Source: Promicromonospora sukumoe 327MFSha3.1 (GTDB lineage Bacteria > Actinomycetota > Actinomycetes > Actinomycetales > Cellulomonadaceae). Taken from it: DNA of 64,000 nucleotides. The stretch lies in contig NZ_ARQM01000004.1 of the NCBI RefSeq assembly GCF_000385135.1, positions 1 through 64,000 on the forward strand. The letters run 5' to 3'. Both the position numbers and the translations under genes were made by a program. This document shows, one piece after another, positions 17,222 through 25,807 of this stretch. The notes beneath the pieces are model-generated. The model had not been told where the DNA came from, made no database searches, and saw only the letters and a list, made by a program, of their open reading frames with translations. Position 1 is the stretch's first letter. Every line of letters starts with the position of its first letter.

Positions 17222-17959
17222 ATGGCCGAGATCCGCGGGAAGTTCGTCTACGACGATGCATTGCGGCCGGGGGAGGCGGCGGGTGGAGGACTGAGCCAGC
17301 TGCTCTTCGACGGCAGCGGGAAGCTCGCGGACCACGCTGTCTTCATCCCCGAGGCCAGCGACTATGCGTACGACGAGTACGTCGTGGGATCAAACGACGA
17401 CGGCTTGTCCCCGGAGGAGGTCGGCGAGGCGATCGGCGTCGTCATCGGGATTGCGGTCGTCGTGGTCGCCGGCGCAGTGCGAGCCGCGCCACACGTCAAA
17501 CGCTGGTGGCACTCCAGCGTCGCACTGCGGCTCCAGAGGTTCAGCCGAACCAAGCAGATGCGAGTGGGGGAACCGCTCGCGCTGACGGCCGCGCCAGCTG
17601 ACTTCCACCGCGCCGTCGAAGACGCGATTGACCTGTCCGGCGAGAGAATGAGCCGGGCCGAAGCGGACAAGCGCCTTGCCGCGACACTCGCCGCCGCAGC
17701 CTTCATCGCCGATCAGGTCAAAACTTTGGCAGATGCCCGCGACGATGCGGATCTCGCTGAGCTGCATCGCGCGATGGAGAAACTGATGACTCAAGAGGTT
17801 ACTGATCGCCTGAACCAGGCGCTCGAGACGGGGGCCTTGGTGCTCGATGAAAGGACCTCGAACGGGTTCATGGGGGTGTTCGGCGGGGGACGGACGGCCG
17901 ACGGCCGCTACGTACCTATCCGGAACGAGCGAATCAGGAGCGTGCTCCGACTCGCTTGA
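17222..17959 (+). CDS. Hypothetical single-pass membrane protein, partner of the preceding gene
   Basis: 245 aa; ATG 17222 lies 5 nt after AGGAGG (17211-17216), better placed than the GTG at 17219. One transmembrane helix is visible, EAIGVVIGIAVVVVAGAVRA (about residues 68-87), flanked by basic residues. A helical, charged C-terminal half follows (AEADKRLAATLAAAAFIADQVKTLAD). It has no signal peptide. A membrane partner downstream of a soluble protein is a recurrent design in abortive-infection effectors, but no effector motif is identifiable here. The gene is followed by a 138-bp gap before the convergent HEPN-like gene. Confidence 0.6.
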   Translation: MAEIRGKFVYDDALRPGEAAGGGLSQLLFDGSGKLADHAVFIPEASDYAYDEYVVGSNDDGLSPEEVGEAIGVVIGIAVVVVAGAVRAAPHVKRWWHSSVALRLQRFSRTKQMRVGEPLALTAAPADFHRAVEDAIDLSGERMSRAEADKRLAATLAAAAFIADQVKTLADARDDADLAELHRAMEKLMTQEVTDRLNQALETGALVLDERTSNGFMGVFGGGRTADGRYVPIRNERIRSVLRLA

Positions 17960-18097
17960 GGAGAAGGATCCCTCCCTAGACCCGCAAGGTGGAACCTCCC
18001 AGGCACTCGCGCTCGGAGACGCCTGCGTCACATCACCCGACCTCCACGCCTACCCGCGCGATCCAGTGGTGGCCCGGTTCTGGCGCGTCGACGGGGT

Positions 18098-19996
18098 TCA
18101 GGATGACGGCTGCGTGGCGAGCCACTGCCGCCAGTAGGCGGCGGCGTCCTGACCGGACTGCATCGCGATGACATCCGGGGACCGCCAGGCAAGGAAGTCA
18201 CGCGCTTCGGCTTGCTGGACATAGGCCTCGATGCCGAGCCGGAGCGCGCCGCTACTGAGAAAGGTCGCGTACTCACGTACAGACTTGACGATCTCGAAGC
18301 TGGTCGGGTTGCCATGCACGAGTCCATTGCGCACCCGCCGTCGTCGGGCCTCGAGTACTGCGCCGTCTGCGCTGTACTGCTTGATGAGCTCGCCGTAGAT
18401 GGCAGCGTCGCTCACGCTTCGCAGCATCCGAGCGATCCACGGACGTTCGGACTCGATCTGGCAGACGGAAAGCAGGTCCTCAGCGTGGTCGGCGATGAAC
18501 AGAGGCCGGGGCTTGGAGAGGCCAACGGAGTACCAGGCACCGAGCAGGCTCCCTTGCCTGTCGTCGCCGCCGAAGGTGCACAGATGGACGGCGAGCTCGA
18601 GATCGGATAGCCATCGGGCGTGGGGCCAGAGCTGACCCAGCAGTTCGAATGCCTCGTCCGGTCCGATCCCTGCGTGGGCGGCGACGTGCTGAACTACCCG
18701 GTCGGCGAGCGGCACCACGCTCCTGATGTCGGCGTCGGACGGGGTATGCATCGCCATGTCGCGACTGAAGGGATGATCGGCAGCGGCCTGAACCTCGATC
18801 GCGGCGGCGAGGAACCGGGGGAGCGCTTCGCGGCTGAGCGCGTCCGCGATTCGGGGACCATGGTGATGCACCGCTTCAAACATTATGCTTGCCCCGTAGG
18901 TGTCATCGGTGAATCCCGTCGCATCCGGGTTCACCGTGAAGCTCGACGAGACGCGGCGGCCAGAGCGCAGGACGGCATGCTGGGTGAGGCGCGGGCGGAT
19001 CCCGCCATGGTTGTGGATTGCGACGCTCAGGATCGTGTCAACGATGTTGGCAGCCTTTACAGCGGCGTCGAGCGTAGTGGTCTGCCCGAGGTCCACGCGC
19101 ACTAAGAGGTCCACATCCCACCTCTTGCCGTTCTCTTCGCGTACCTGGAAGGCGAAGCCGTGCTGCACGAGCTGCCACAGCTCGGCCTTGTGCTCGAAGT
19201 CCTGGCCGGCAGGCCCGGCGTTCGGGACGGTCCAGTGCGCGTCCATGAACGTGACCCGGCCAGCGTCGAGGCGCGGAGCCGGGCGGCCTCCCCGGTAGCC
19301 GAGCCACACGACGACGGGCTCGACCGGCACGGGGGCGCACACCATGGCGCGCGCCTGCGCGAGTCGGTCTTCGGCCGGGAGCTCGACGTGGGTGAGTGGG
19401 TCATCCTCGGACACCGAACCGAGAGCAATCAGAGAGGCCAGGGTACTGAACAGGCCGTCCGCGTCCTGGCCGCGGCGTTGCAGCTGGTCAAAAAGCAGAT
19501 CGGCGACCGGCCTGTGCTGCCCGCCCGCCAGAGTCCGATTGTGGGCTACGGCGACCAGGTCGTCCCAGCTCGCTACCGTCGCCTCCTCCGAATCAAGCAC
19601 GGTCAGGAGTTCGCTGGCAGCCTCGGCGATGTCGGCCCACGCCGCGTCGGTACGTGTACCTGGTGGTTGGGCAAGGACGCTCTTTGGGCCGGTGGTCAGT
19701 CGCGTGAAGGCAGCGTCGAACCGGGCCAGTGGCACGGCGACGGCTGCACGGACCGATGAACCCAGAGCGTTGGTGGACTGGTCGAGATCGAGTCGGAACG
19801 AGTTCCGGTTCGGTGCCGGCTTCCATGCGTCCACGCCGCTTGCCAGGTCGACCCACGTGGCGATCTCGTCCACGACGACCGTCAGCGGTAGCACGCTGGT
19901 GGCCCCGTAGCGACGATCGAATGAGGACGCCAGCGACTTGAGCCAGACGGGAGTGTCGACCGTCGAGTAATCGCCATTGTTGGCACCGGGTGTCAT
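18098..19996 (-). CDS. Hypothetical protein with C-terminal HEPN-like RNGLVH motif
   Basis: 632 aa from ATG 19996; an upstream frame to 20125 gives unlikely sequence. Most of the protein is unrecognised, with motifs such as PVPVEPVVVWLGYRGGRPAP, VDLLVRVDLGQTTTLDAAVKAANIVDTIL and LSDLELAVHLCTFGGDDRQ. Near residue 570, RRRRVRNGLVHGNPTSF contains R-N-x3-H, the catalytic signature of HEPN ribonucleases, within a helical C-terminal domain. The architecture, a large sensor-like N-terminus and a HEPN C-terminus, recalls stand-alone abortive-infection proteins such as ApeA, but homology is not established. It is monocistronic on the minus strand; the next gene upstream starts at 20937 with a 215-bp gap. 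Confidence 0.6.
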   Translation of the reverse strand: MTPGANNGDYSTVDTPVWLKSLASSFDRRYGATSVLPLTVVVDEIATWVDLASGVDAWKPAPNRNSFRLDLDQSTNALGSSVRAAVAVPLARFDAAFTRLTTGPKSVLAQPPGTRTDAAWADIAEAASELLTVLDSEEATVASWDDLVAVAHNRTLAGGQHRPVADLLFDQLQRRGQDADGLFSTLASLIALGSVSEDDPLTHVELPAEDRLAQARAMVCAPVPVEPVVVWLGYRGGRPAPRLDAGRVTFMDAHWTVPNAGPAGQDFEHKAELWQLVQHGFAFQVREENGKRWDVDLLVRVDLGQTTTLDAAVKAANIVDTILSVAIHNHGGIRPRLTQHAVLRSGRRVSSSFTVNPDATGFTDDTYGASIMFEAVHHHGPRIADALSREALPRFLAAAIEVQAAADHPFSRDMAMHTPSDADIRSVVPLADRVVQHVAAHAGIGPDEAFELLGQLWPHARWLSDLELAVHLCTFGGDDRQGSLLGAWYSVGLSKPRPLFIADHAEDLLSVCQIESERPWIARMLRSVSDAAIYGELIKQYSADGAVLEARRRRVRNGLVHGNPTSFEIVKSVREYATFLSSGALRLGIEAYVQQAEARDFLAWRSPDVIAMQSGQDAAAYWRQWLATQPSS

Positions 19997-20211
19997 CGGC
20001 GCTATCTCCGATCGTTGAGTTGTTGTTAATCGTGCGGCGGTGGCTTCCATCAGTCTGTGACACGCTCTTGCTGACCTCGATACCGTCGTGATGGAGCAAC
20101 TCGGTTCGGACTGGCAGAGCGTCACTTGCGCGGGTGGGAGCGCGGGCCCCGCTGCGGATGAAGGCGCGACAGTTGTCCGTCGCGTCGGTCTGGGCAGTGG
20201 CGTTGACGGAG

Positions 20212-20937
20212 TCAGTCGGCGTCGCCGGACGCGATCCGGTCACGCAGGATCTGGACGTAGTCCGGGCGGAGTACGCGGGAGGCGCTTGGGCGCTTGCCTG
20301 TCTTGATGTCGCGTACATACTTGGCCAGATGCGCGGGGTTCTTGCCGGACCAGCCATGCGCGAGGGCCCAGCCCTGCATCGTGTCGGCGTCCATGGGCAG
20401 CCCGGCGTCGTGCAGAGCCAGCAGGGCGCTGACAACGTGGTCCTTCTCGTAGCCGGCTGCAATCGTGTTGTTGTGGTTCACCGTGACGGTCAGCCCTTTC
20501 AACGCTTCCAGCACGACAGGGTCGATGTCGGAGGACTGGTGCTGCCAGTCCGAGCCGTCTCCAAGGATCTGCGGGTTGGTGACGGTGACCCATGGGCGGA
20601 TTCGGTCGGGGACCCATGTGATCACGCACAGCGCGGTGATGCCGTAACCGTGCTGGACCAGCTTGCCGATGTCGTCCATATCTGGCCAGGCCATGAGGAC
20701 GGGCCCGCGGCCGGTCGGTGTCCCGCCGCCGCGGCCGGTGATGTGCTTGACGTTGCGGTTGCGCTGGACGAACCGGTCGAGCTCGGCGCTGTTGGCGAGG
20801 TTGGACTTCAATGACGTCCACACCGAGATCGTGTGGCCGTCCCGGAGGTGTTCGATGCACCAGTTCATCGCGGCGTTCACGCCGCTGTCGTCATAGCTGG
20901 CTACGGCTGTGGGGTAGTCGACGTTCCGGTCGAACAT
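20212..20937 (-). CDS. Hypothetical protein
   Basis: 241 aa, ATG 20937 preceded by GGAG. The N-terminus, MNWCIEHLRDGHTISVWTSLKSNL followed by RGPVLMAWPDMDDIGKLVQHGYGITALCVITW, reads as an alternating beta/alpha nucleotide- or substrate-binding fold. The second half (VLEALKGLTVTVNHNNTIAAGYEKDHVVSALLALHDAGL) is helical and ends with a basic tail. I associate this sequence type with uncharacterised genes in actinobacterial islands, but no function is known to me. No signal peptide or membrane segment. It precedes the HEPN-like gene on the same strand, and the 215-bp gap leaves room for a separate promoter. Confidence 0.6.
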   Translation of the reverse strand: MFDRNVDYPTAVASYDDSGVNAAMNWCIEHLRDGHTISVWTSLKSNLANSAELDRFVQRNRNVKHITGRGGGTPTGRGPVLMAWPDMDDIGKLVQHGYGITALCVITWVPDRIRPWVTVTNPQILGDGSDWQHQSSDIDPVVLEALKGLTVTVNHNNTIAAGYEKDHVVSALLALHDAGLPMDADTMQGWALAHGWSGKNPAHLAKYVRDIKTGKRPSASRVLRPDYVQILRDRIASGDAD

Positions 20938-21529
20938 GGCGCTCCATCGGTGATCTAGATCGTTGAGCCCACGTTAGCCGGGGTCACCGACACTCATCGG
21001 AGCGGAGCGGTCTCCCGGAACGCACCGGTGATGGCGCACATTCGTCAGCAGGCCACGGTGTCGTATGCAGGCTGGTCTGGTCCGTGGGGTGGGACGCGAA
21101 CCGGACGTGGGCTGCGACCCGACTTGTTCAGCTTCTTCGCGCGCTGCTCGCACCTCAGGCGCTGGTAGAGGATGCCCCCGCCCTGCGTGAACCAGCGAAG
21201 GTTGCTGAGGGGCGCCGACTGTCGGTACCGATCGCGTCCTGGGACCATGATCGTCGAACAAGCCTTCGCGAAAGCCTTCTTTCAGAAAACTTCAAAACCC
21301 GAACCAGCGCCCCGGGATTATTCGACGACGCGCAGGTGTTAGACCAGTCACATCAGCGGTAGCCTGCGTCGCCCGGCTGCCCTTGCGACAACTGAATACT
21401 TCTGAGCTGGTCAGCACGCGAGGGTTTAACTCCCTCGTTCCAGTGGTGCTTATCGCGCTCGCCTTCTTCGCCATCGTCCAGAAGTCAACCAACATGACCT
21501 CGTCCGCGATCAACAAGAAGGAGGACGAC
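20938..21529. other. 592-bp stretch, mostly non-coding
   Basis: Contains the promoter region of the minus-strand hypothetical gene. A minus-strand frame at 21045-21248 (67 codons; LRWFTQGGGILYQRLRCEQR) has no supporting start signal. The plus-strand frame from TTG 21383 enters the small gene at 21530 and carries a hydrophobic run VPVVLIALAFFAIV. A small hairpin cgaggg-tttaact-ccctcg lies at 21419-21437. Nothing else is recognised. Confidence 0.35.
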
Positions 21530-21676
21530 ATGGGTGATAACCCTGCGTACAGCCGTAAGCAACGCATGTTCCGCGCCGCACGAGAGATCGTGCACTACGT
21601 GCTCTGGGCAACCGGAGCAGTCGGCGTTGAGGTGGCGGGCGCCGTGCTGGCACCACCTACGAAGACCCTCCGGTAA
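21530..21676 (+). CDS. Small hypothetical membrane-associated peptide
   Basis: 48 codons from ATG 21530, with AAGGAGG about 6 nt upstream. The peptide is basic at the start (YSRKQRMFRAAREIV) and hydrophobic in the middle (YVLWATGAVGVEVAGAVLA), suggesting one membrane helix. The same frame can be read from TTG 21383, giving 97 residues with a second hydrophobic run, in which case the AAGGAGG would be coding (NKKEDD). The stop TAA lies in the loop of a strong hairpin. No family recognised; the strong ribosome-binding site plus terminator make a real small gene more likely than chance. Confidence 0.4.
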   Translation: MGDNPAYSRKQRMFRAAREIVHYVLWATGAVGVEVAGAVLAPPTKTLR

Positions 21677-21695
21677 CGACGCCGGAGGGTCTTCG
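21660..21695 (+). terminator. Perfect 14-bp hairpin overlapping the stop of the small gene
   Basis: Arms cgaagaccctccgg (21660-21673) and ccggagggtcttcg (21682-21695) with an 8-nt loop holding the TAA of the upstream small gene. No T-run follows on either side. Confidence 0.7.
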
Positions 21696-21991
21696 CGTTC
21701 CTGGCTGGCAGAGCGCAGCAACGTCGAGTCGACTTTCAGAACAGGGCGTGAACCAGTCGCCGACATCCTGTTGTGGAGCCTCAACCCAGTCAGGTAGGAG
21801 GTCGACTCGGAAGTGCTCAGGCGGCTGGGCTGCACTGCCGGCCCTTGGAAGAAGCAGTCGCCGACACTTGGGCCGGCTACCAGATTCGACCTCCGGTCTC
21901 GCACCCGCGACATGCCTATCAATCAGCGGAGTACCAATCGTCGTCGACTCCTGTGGCGTCATCGCCGAGCACGGTAGGGACCGACCGGGCT
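21696..21991. other. Intergenic stretch of about 300 bp without a recognised gene
   Basis: Holds short repeats: cagtcgccgaca occurs at about 21755 and again near 21857, and inverted gtcgagtcgac/gtcgactcgg pieces at about 21725 and 21799. A minus-strand frame at 21657-21995 (EHFRVDLLPDWVEAPQQDVG) is protein-like over part of its length but lacks a start signal. Confidence 0.35.
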
Positions 21992-22861
21992 TCAACGGCC
22001 CGTACCGGCCGCGGACGGACCTGGGTCGGCGTCGGTCTGCTCCTTGAGGAGATAGTCCAAGACGTGTGAGCCGAGATCTGTGGCCTTCCAGTGCATCTTC
22101 AGATCTCGAGTCTTGAACTCGGGCTGCGGTGGCCGGGCGGACTTTGAGTTGGCAGCCTTGCGGACGTCCTTCTGGTACTGCTCGAGCACCTTCTTGATGT
22201 CTTGCTCAGTTACGGCCAAACCGTGTCGTTGCAGGGTCCCAAGCAGGCTCGGGACTGAACCATGAAAACCGGGCCGGGCGACGTCGAGGTCGTGCTCCGT
22301 CCAGCGAGTGCGGATCGGGCCTCCACTTGGCGTGCGCCGATCGGGGTCGACGCGCGTCGGCGGTTCCCAGCGCCCGTCGAAGTAGCCGGAGCCCGGGTAG
22401 TAGTTCACGAGGAGGTCCAGTACCGCAATATGTGGTGTCTCGAGGTCGTCGATGGCGCGGAGGATGAGATGTGTTTCGTCGATTCGCGCATCATCGTCGG
22501 CCAGGATCCCGTCAGACAATGCCCGTCCAAGCCCTCTGATCTTGTCCTTGTTCCGAGTTCTGGATCCGGCAGAGAACGCTATGCCTCCGAGAAGGCGGCT
22601 AGTCTCGTCTCGGCTGATGCGGTCCGCAAACTCTTCAGGTGTCAGACCGCTGTGAACACTTGCTGCAACGAGGACCTCCTCGGTCGATGCACGCGAGTCG
22701 GAAGCGAGCTCGTCCCAGACCCGCAGCATGATCGGCTCGAGAAATGGCCCTGCTGCTGCACCCACCATGGCACCGGCGGGCCCCGCGATGGCGGTCCCTA
22801 CCAGCGCTCCGACCGCAGCTGCCGATGCCTTCGCGGCCGTGTCTTTCGAACCCTCCGACAT
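21992..22861 (-). CDS. Hypothetical protein with glycine-zipper N-terminus
   Basis: 289 aa, ATG 22861. Residues about 10-45 (AAAVGALVGTAIAGPAGAMVGAAAG) form an alanine/glycine-rich hydrophobic stretch with GxxxG spacing typical of membrane-inserting glycine zippers. The remainder is soluble: SGLTPEEFADRISRDETSRLLGGIAF, a central WEPPTRVDPDRRTPSGGP linker and a lysine-rich C-terminus (IKKVLEQYQKDVRKAANSK). DETHLILRAIDDLETPHIAVLDLLVNY looks like a regular helical repeat. No homologue is known to me. No genes share its strand nearby, so it is probably transcribed alone. A membrane-acting role is speculative. Confidence 0.55.
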   Translation of the reverse strand: MSEGSKDTAAKASAAAVGALVGTAIAGPAGAMVGAAAGPFLEPIMLRVWDELASDSRASTEEVLVAASVHSGLTPEEFADRISRDETSRLLGGIAFSAGSRTRNKDKIRGLGRALSDGILADDDARIDETHLILRAIDDLETPHIAVLDLLVNYYPGSGYFDGRWEPPTRVDPDRRTPSGGPIRTRWTEHDLDVARPGFHGSVPSLLGTLQRHGLAVTEQDIKKVLEQYQKDVRKAANSKSARPPQPEFKTRDLKMHWKATDLGSHVLDYLLKEQTDADPGPSAAGTGR

Positions 22862-22884
22862 TCTTAAAGAGTACGGCCAGACGC

Positions 22885-23120
22885 CGCGTTCCCCCGGTGA
22901 CGCTGCGAGCCAGTTGCAGGCTCAGTTCGAGCTCGACGGCTGTGAGCAGAGCGTGGTGCTGCAACGCAGCAGCGACAAACTGGTCGATGCGTTCGTCGAG
23001 GGCGCGAGCCTCACCGTGGCCGCGCCGCTCCCCGCGGTGAGTTCTTGGCGCTCCCGGTCGAAGCGGCTGGTGAGCTCGTGGCGACGTTCGCCGATCTGTG
23101 CGTGTCCTACACGGTGCGCA
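22885..23120 (-). pseudogene. Possible decayed gene fragment
   Basis: On the minus strand, protein-like sequence appears in two different frames: IGERRHELTSRFDRERQELTA (about 23100-23038) and then ARALDERIDQFVAAALQHHALLTAVELEL (about 23010-22925). A frameshift between them and the lack of a start suggest a remnant. The family is not identifiable by eye. Confidence 0.25.
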
Positions 23121-23986
23121 GAGCCCAGGGCCTACGCGACGTTTTCCTAACCACCTTGTAGAGAGGCCAGGTCGAGGTGGTGCCGCCTCATAGGACGGAA
23201 GTGAGACGCTGGCCGAGGCGATCAGCGGAGCGATGCCCATTCGGCAAGGTCGCGCACAACCGTATCGATCCGGCCGGAGTTTGGGCGGAAGGAACACCTG
23301 GCGCTAGTTCGGGCTCCCGAGTGCGAGATGAGCGAGCGCGTTCTCGCGGACTCGTGCTACTCGATAGCCAGCGGATATCTCGTAGGCGATGCCAGCACGG
23401 TGCCTGACACCGCTCAACTGCCCCGGTTGCCCAGAGAGTGTGCTGGAGAGCTCTGGATCGCCGTCCGCGCGGATACATAGGGGCCGATGCGGCAGGACAG
23501 GGCAGCTTCCACGGTTCACACCGTGGAAGCGACGAGGTCCGGACCGATCTGCCAGAGGATGATCCGGATTCGGGCATCGCGATCGACGGTTGGGATCCCC
23601 GCCGTGCGGGAGCCGTGTCGATCGAGAAGTGGACGGGTAACCTCGACTGCGAGCAGGCGAGAGTCCTGCCTCGCGAATCACGACCAATCCGTCGAGGTCC
23701 CAACGGCTCCCACCAGCGGGAGCGGCACACCGGCCCGATTCCCCCACAGTTCCCCCAAGGCGCCAAGCCCAACGGTGAACCACGAGGTCAGGGCCACATG
23801 ACACGCTTCAACGTCTGAGCATCACCTGAGTTTCGGCCTGGTCCTCTGCCCAGGCCGGATGCCGGCCGACCTGCGCTCCGCGACGTTGCGTCCATTCGCC
23901 CTGCCCCATCCTGATCGTCCATCGCTCCGAACCCTCTAGGTCCTGCTCAGGCGGCAGCCCGCCGCCAGCACCAAGGAGGATCGGTC
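23121..23986. other. About 870 bp at the island/core boundary without a recognised gene
   Basis: Several frames are open on both strands but give arginine/proline/serine-rich sequence without start signals or conserved motifs. The stretch contains a perfect hairpin at 23505-23530 and the phrase cccccacagttcccccaagg at 23743-23762. Downstream of about 23940 the GC content and gene style switch to those of the core genome. The right border of the island probably falls here, but I could not identify a duplicated attachment sequence. Confidence 0.4.
23505..23530. repeat. Perfect inverted repeat (11-bp arms, 4-nt loop)
   Basis: Arms gcttccacggt and accgtggaagc around tcac, in non-coding DNA near the island border, with no T-run. 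It could be an RNA hairpin or a recombination-related site; nothing decides between them. Confidence 0.6.
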
Positions 23987-24100
23987 ATGCGTATGTCAGG
24001 AATCGCTCTCTTCGCTGCCACAGCGGCCCTGGTGGGCCTGCCAGGGGTAGCCGCGCCAGCCGGTGCGGTGGAGAGCAACGAGCTCACGCCAAGCGCATGA
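23987..24100 (+). CDS. Secreted mini-protein or leader remnant upstream of the molybdopterin oxidoreductase
   Basis: 37 codons with a strong AAGGAGG 8 nt before ATG 23987. The product is essentially a signal peptide: short basic start, hydrophobic core IALFAATAALVGLPGV, then APAGA with a likely cleavage site, leaving about ten residues (VESNELTPSA). Its TGA overlaps the ATG of the next gene (ATGA), so it would drive coupled translation of the oxidoreductase. It may be the surviving 5' end of a deleted secreted gene, or a genuine leader peptide gene. Confidence 0.55.
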   Translation: MRMSGIALFAATAALVGLPGVAAPAGAVESNELTPSA

Positions 24101-25701
24101 CACGGGCAGCTGAGAGCCCCGCGGCGCCTTCGGTCGAGCGCTCTTCGGGCGGCGCGGCCTGGGCCGCCCTCGCGGGCGTGCTCGCCGGAGGTGCCGGGCT
24201 GGCCGTCGCGGAGCTCGTGGCCGCGGTCGTCGCACCCGGTGCCAGCACGCTGTTCGCGGGCGGCGCCGCCGTGGTCGACGCCGTGCCCCCAGGGCTCAAG
24301 GACGTTGCCGTGGAGTGGTTCGGCACCAACGACAAGGCCGTGCTGCTCGCCTCGATGGGTCTGGTGCTGGCCCTGGGGGCGGCTCTCGCGGGCTGGCTGG
24401 AGCTGCGCCGCCCGCCGGCGGGCTCGGTGCTGATGGGAGCCGTCGGCGTCGTCGGGGTCGTGGTCGCGTTGCTGCGCCCGAGCGCGACTCCGTTGTGGGC
24501 ACTGCCCAGCGCCATCGGGCTGGGCGTCGCGGTGCTCCTGCTGCGTGCCGCCGTGGCACGGCTGCGGCCTGTGCCGGGGCGGAGCGAGGCCTCCGCGGAC
24601 GGGACAGCGGCCGAGACTCCGGGCGGCGCCGTGAACCGGCGTGGCTTCCTGGCCGTATCGGGCATCACCGTGGGTGTCGCGGTGCTCGCGCTGGCCGGCT
24701 CGCGGGTGCTGTCGATGGGCTCGACCGCGATCAGCGCCGTGCGGGAGAAGCTCCGCCTGCCCGCTGCGCGCACGCCCGCGCCGGCGGTGCCCGCCGGGGC
24801 TGACCTGAAGCTCGACGACCTGGCGCCGTACGTCACCCCGAACGCGGACTTCTACCGGATCGACACCGCGCTGATCGTGCCGCAGGTGAACCCGCAGGAC
24901 TGGTCGCTGGAGGTCCGTGGTCTGGTGGACGAACCGTTCACGCTCACCTGGGACGAGCTCATGGAGCTGCCGATGGAGGAGCACTACGTCACTCTCTCGT
25001 GCGTGAGCAACGCCGTGGGCGGCGACCTGGTCGGCAACGCGCTGTGGCTCGGCTACCCGGTCCGCGCGCTGCTGGAGCGCGCCAAGCCGCAGGTCGGCGC
25101 CGACATGGTGCTCTCCCGCAGCGACGACGGGTTCAGCGCCGGCACGCCGCTGGACGTGCTCCAGGACCCGGACCGCGAGTGCCTGCTCGCGATCGGCATG
25201 AACGGCGAGCCGCTGCCCTTGGAGCACGGTTTCCCCGCACGGCTGGTGGTGCCGGGCCTGTACGGGTACGTCTCGGCCACCAAGTGGGTCACCTCGCTGG
25301 AAGTGACCACGTTCGACGCCGACGAGGGTTACTGGACGCCGCGCGGCTGGGACGCACTGGGGCCCATCAAGATCGGGTCGCGCATCGACGTGCCGCGCTT
25401 GTCCGCACCCCCGTCCGCCGGCGCCGTCACCGTCGCGGGCGTCGCCTGGGCGCAGCACACCGGCATCAGCAAGGTCGAGGTCCAGGCCGACGGCGGGGAC
25501 TGGGTCACCGCCGAGCTCGCCGAGACGGTGGGGCGGGACACCTGGCGCCAGTGGCACACGTCGATCGATCTGGAGGCCGGCTATCACAGCCTCGCGGTGC
25601 GCGCGACGGACTCGGACGGACAGGTCCAGACCGAGACCAAGGCTCCGCCGGCTCCCAACGGCGCGTCGGGCTGGCAGACCGTCTCGATCACCGTGCAGTG
25701 A
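24097..25701 (+). CDS. Membrane-anchored molybdopterin-dependent oxidoreductase (sulfite oxidase family)
   Basis: 534 aa. The N-terminal 165 residues hold four or five hydrophobic segments (AALAGVLAGGAGLAVAELVA; LASMGLVLALGAALAGWLEL; VLMGAVGVVGVVVALL; AIGLGVAVLLLRAAVARL). Next comes NRRGFLAVSGITVGVAVLAL, a twin-arginine-like motif before another hydrophobic run. From about 235 the sulfite-oxidase Moco domain begins (YRIDTALIVPQVNPQDWSL), with the probable Mo-ligand Cys302 in TLSCVSN and MNGEPLPLEHGFPARLVVPG. A C-terminal Mo-co dimerisation domain follows. It probably works outside the membrane with Moco loaded before Tat export. The physiological substrate is unknown. The start overlaps the leader mini-gene. 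Confidence 0.85.
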   Translation: MTRAAESPAAPSVERSSGGAAWAALAGVLAGGAGLAVAELVAAVVAPGASTLFAGGAAVVDAVPPGLKDVAVEWFGTNDKAVLLASMGLVLALGAALAGWLELRRPPAGSVLMGAVGVVGVVVALLRPSATPLWALPSAIGLGVAVLLLRAAVARLRPVPGRSEASADGTAAETPGGAVNRRGFLAVSGITVGVAVLALAGSRVLSMGSTAISAVREKLRLPAARTPAPAVPAGADLKLDDLAPYVTPNADFYRIDTALIVPQVNPQDWSLEVRGLVDEPFTLTWDELMELPMEEHYVTLSCVSNAVGGDLVGNALWLGYPVRALLERAKPQVGADMVLSRSDDGFSAGTPLDVLQDPDRECLLAIGMNGEPLPLEHGFPARLVVPGLYGYVSATKWVTSLEVTTFDADEGYWTPRGWDALGPIKIGSRIDVPRLSAPPSAGAVTVAGVAWAQHTGISKVEVQADGGDWVTAELAETVGRDTWRQWHTSIDLEAGYHSLAVRATDSDGQVQTETKAPPAPNGASGWQTVSITVQ

Positions 25702-25807
25702 CCTGACCTGGTCGGGTCGTGGCCCGCGATCGGTACGCGTGCCCCACAGGCAGTCCTTGACCGTGCTCCAGGGGCAGGCGCAAGTCGCTGCGGCCTGCCC
25801 GGTTCGG

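Noticed and set aside
23438-23818. Plus-strand 126-codon frame near the island border
   Set aside because: No start signal, biased composition, no conserved motif.
1-24000. N-terminal half of the broken methyltransferase somewhere in the island
   Set aside because: I looked for NPPF/NPPY with a SAM-binding motif on both strands and found none; it may lie outside the window.
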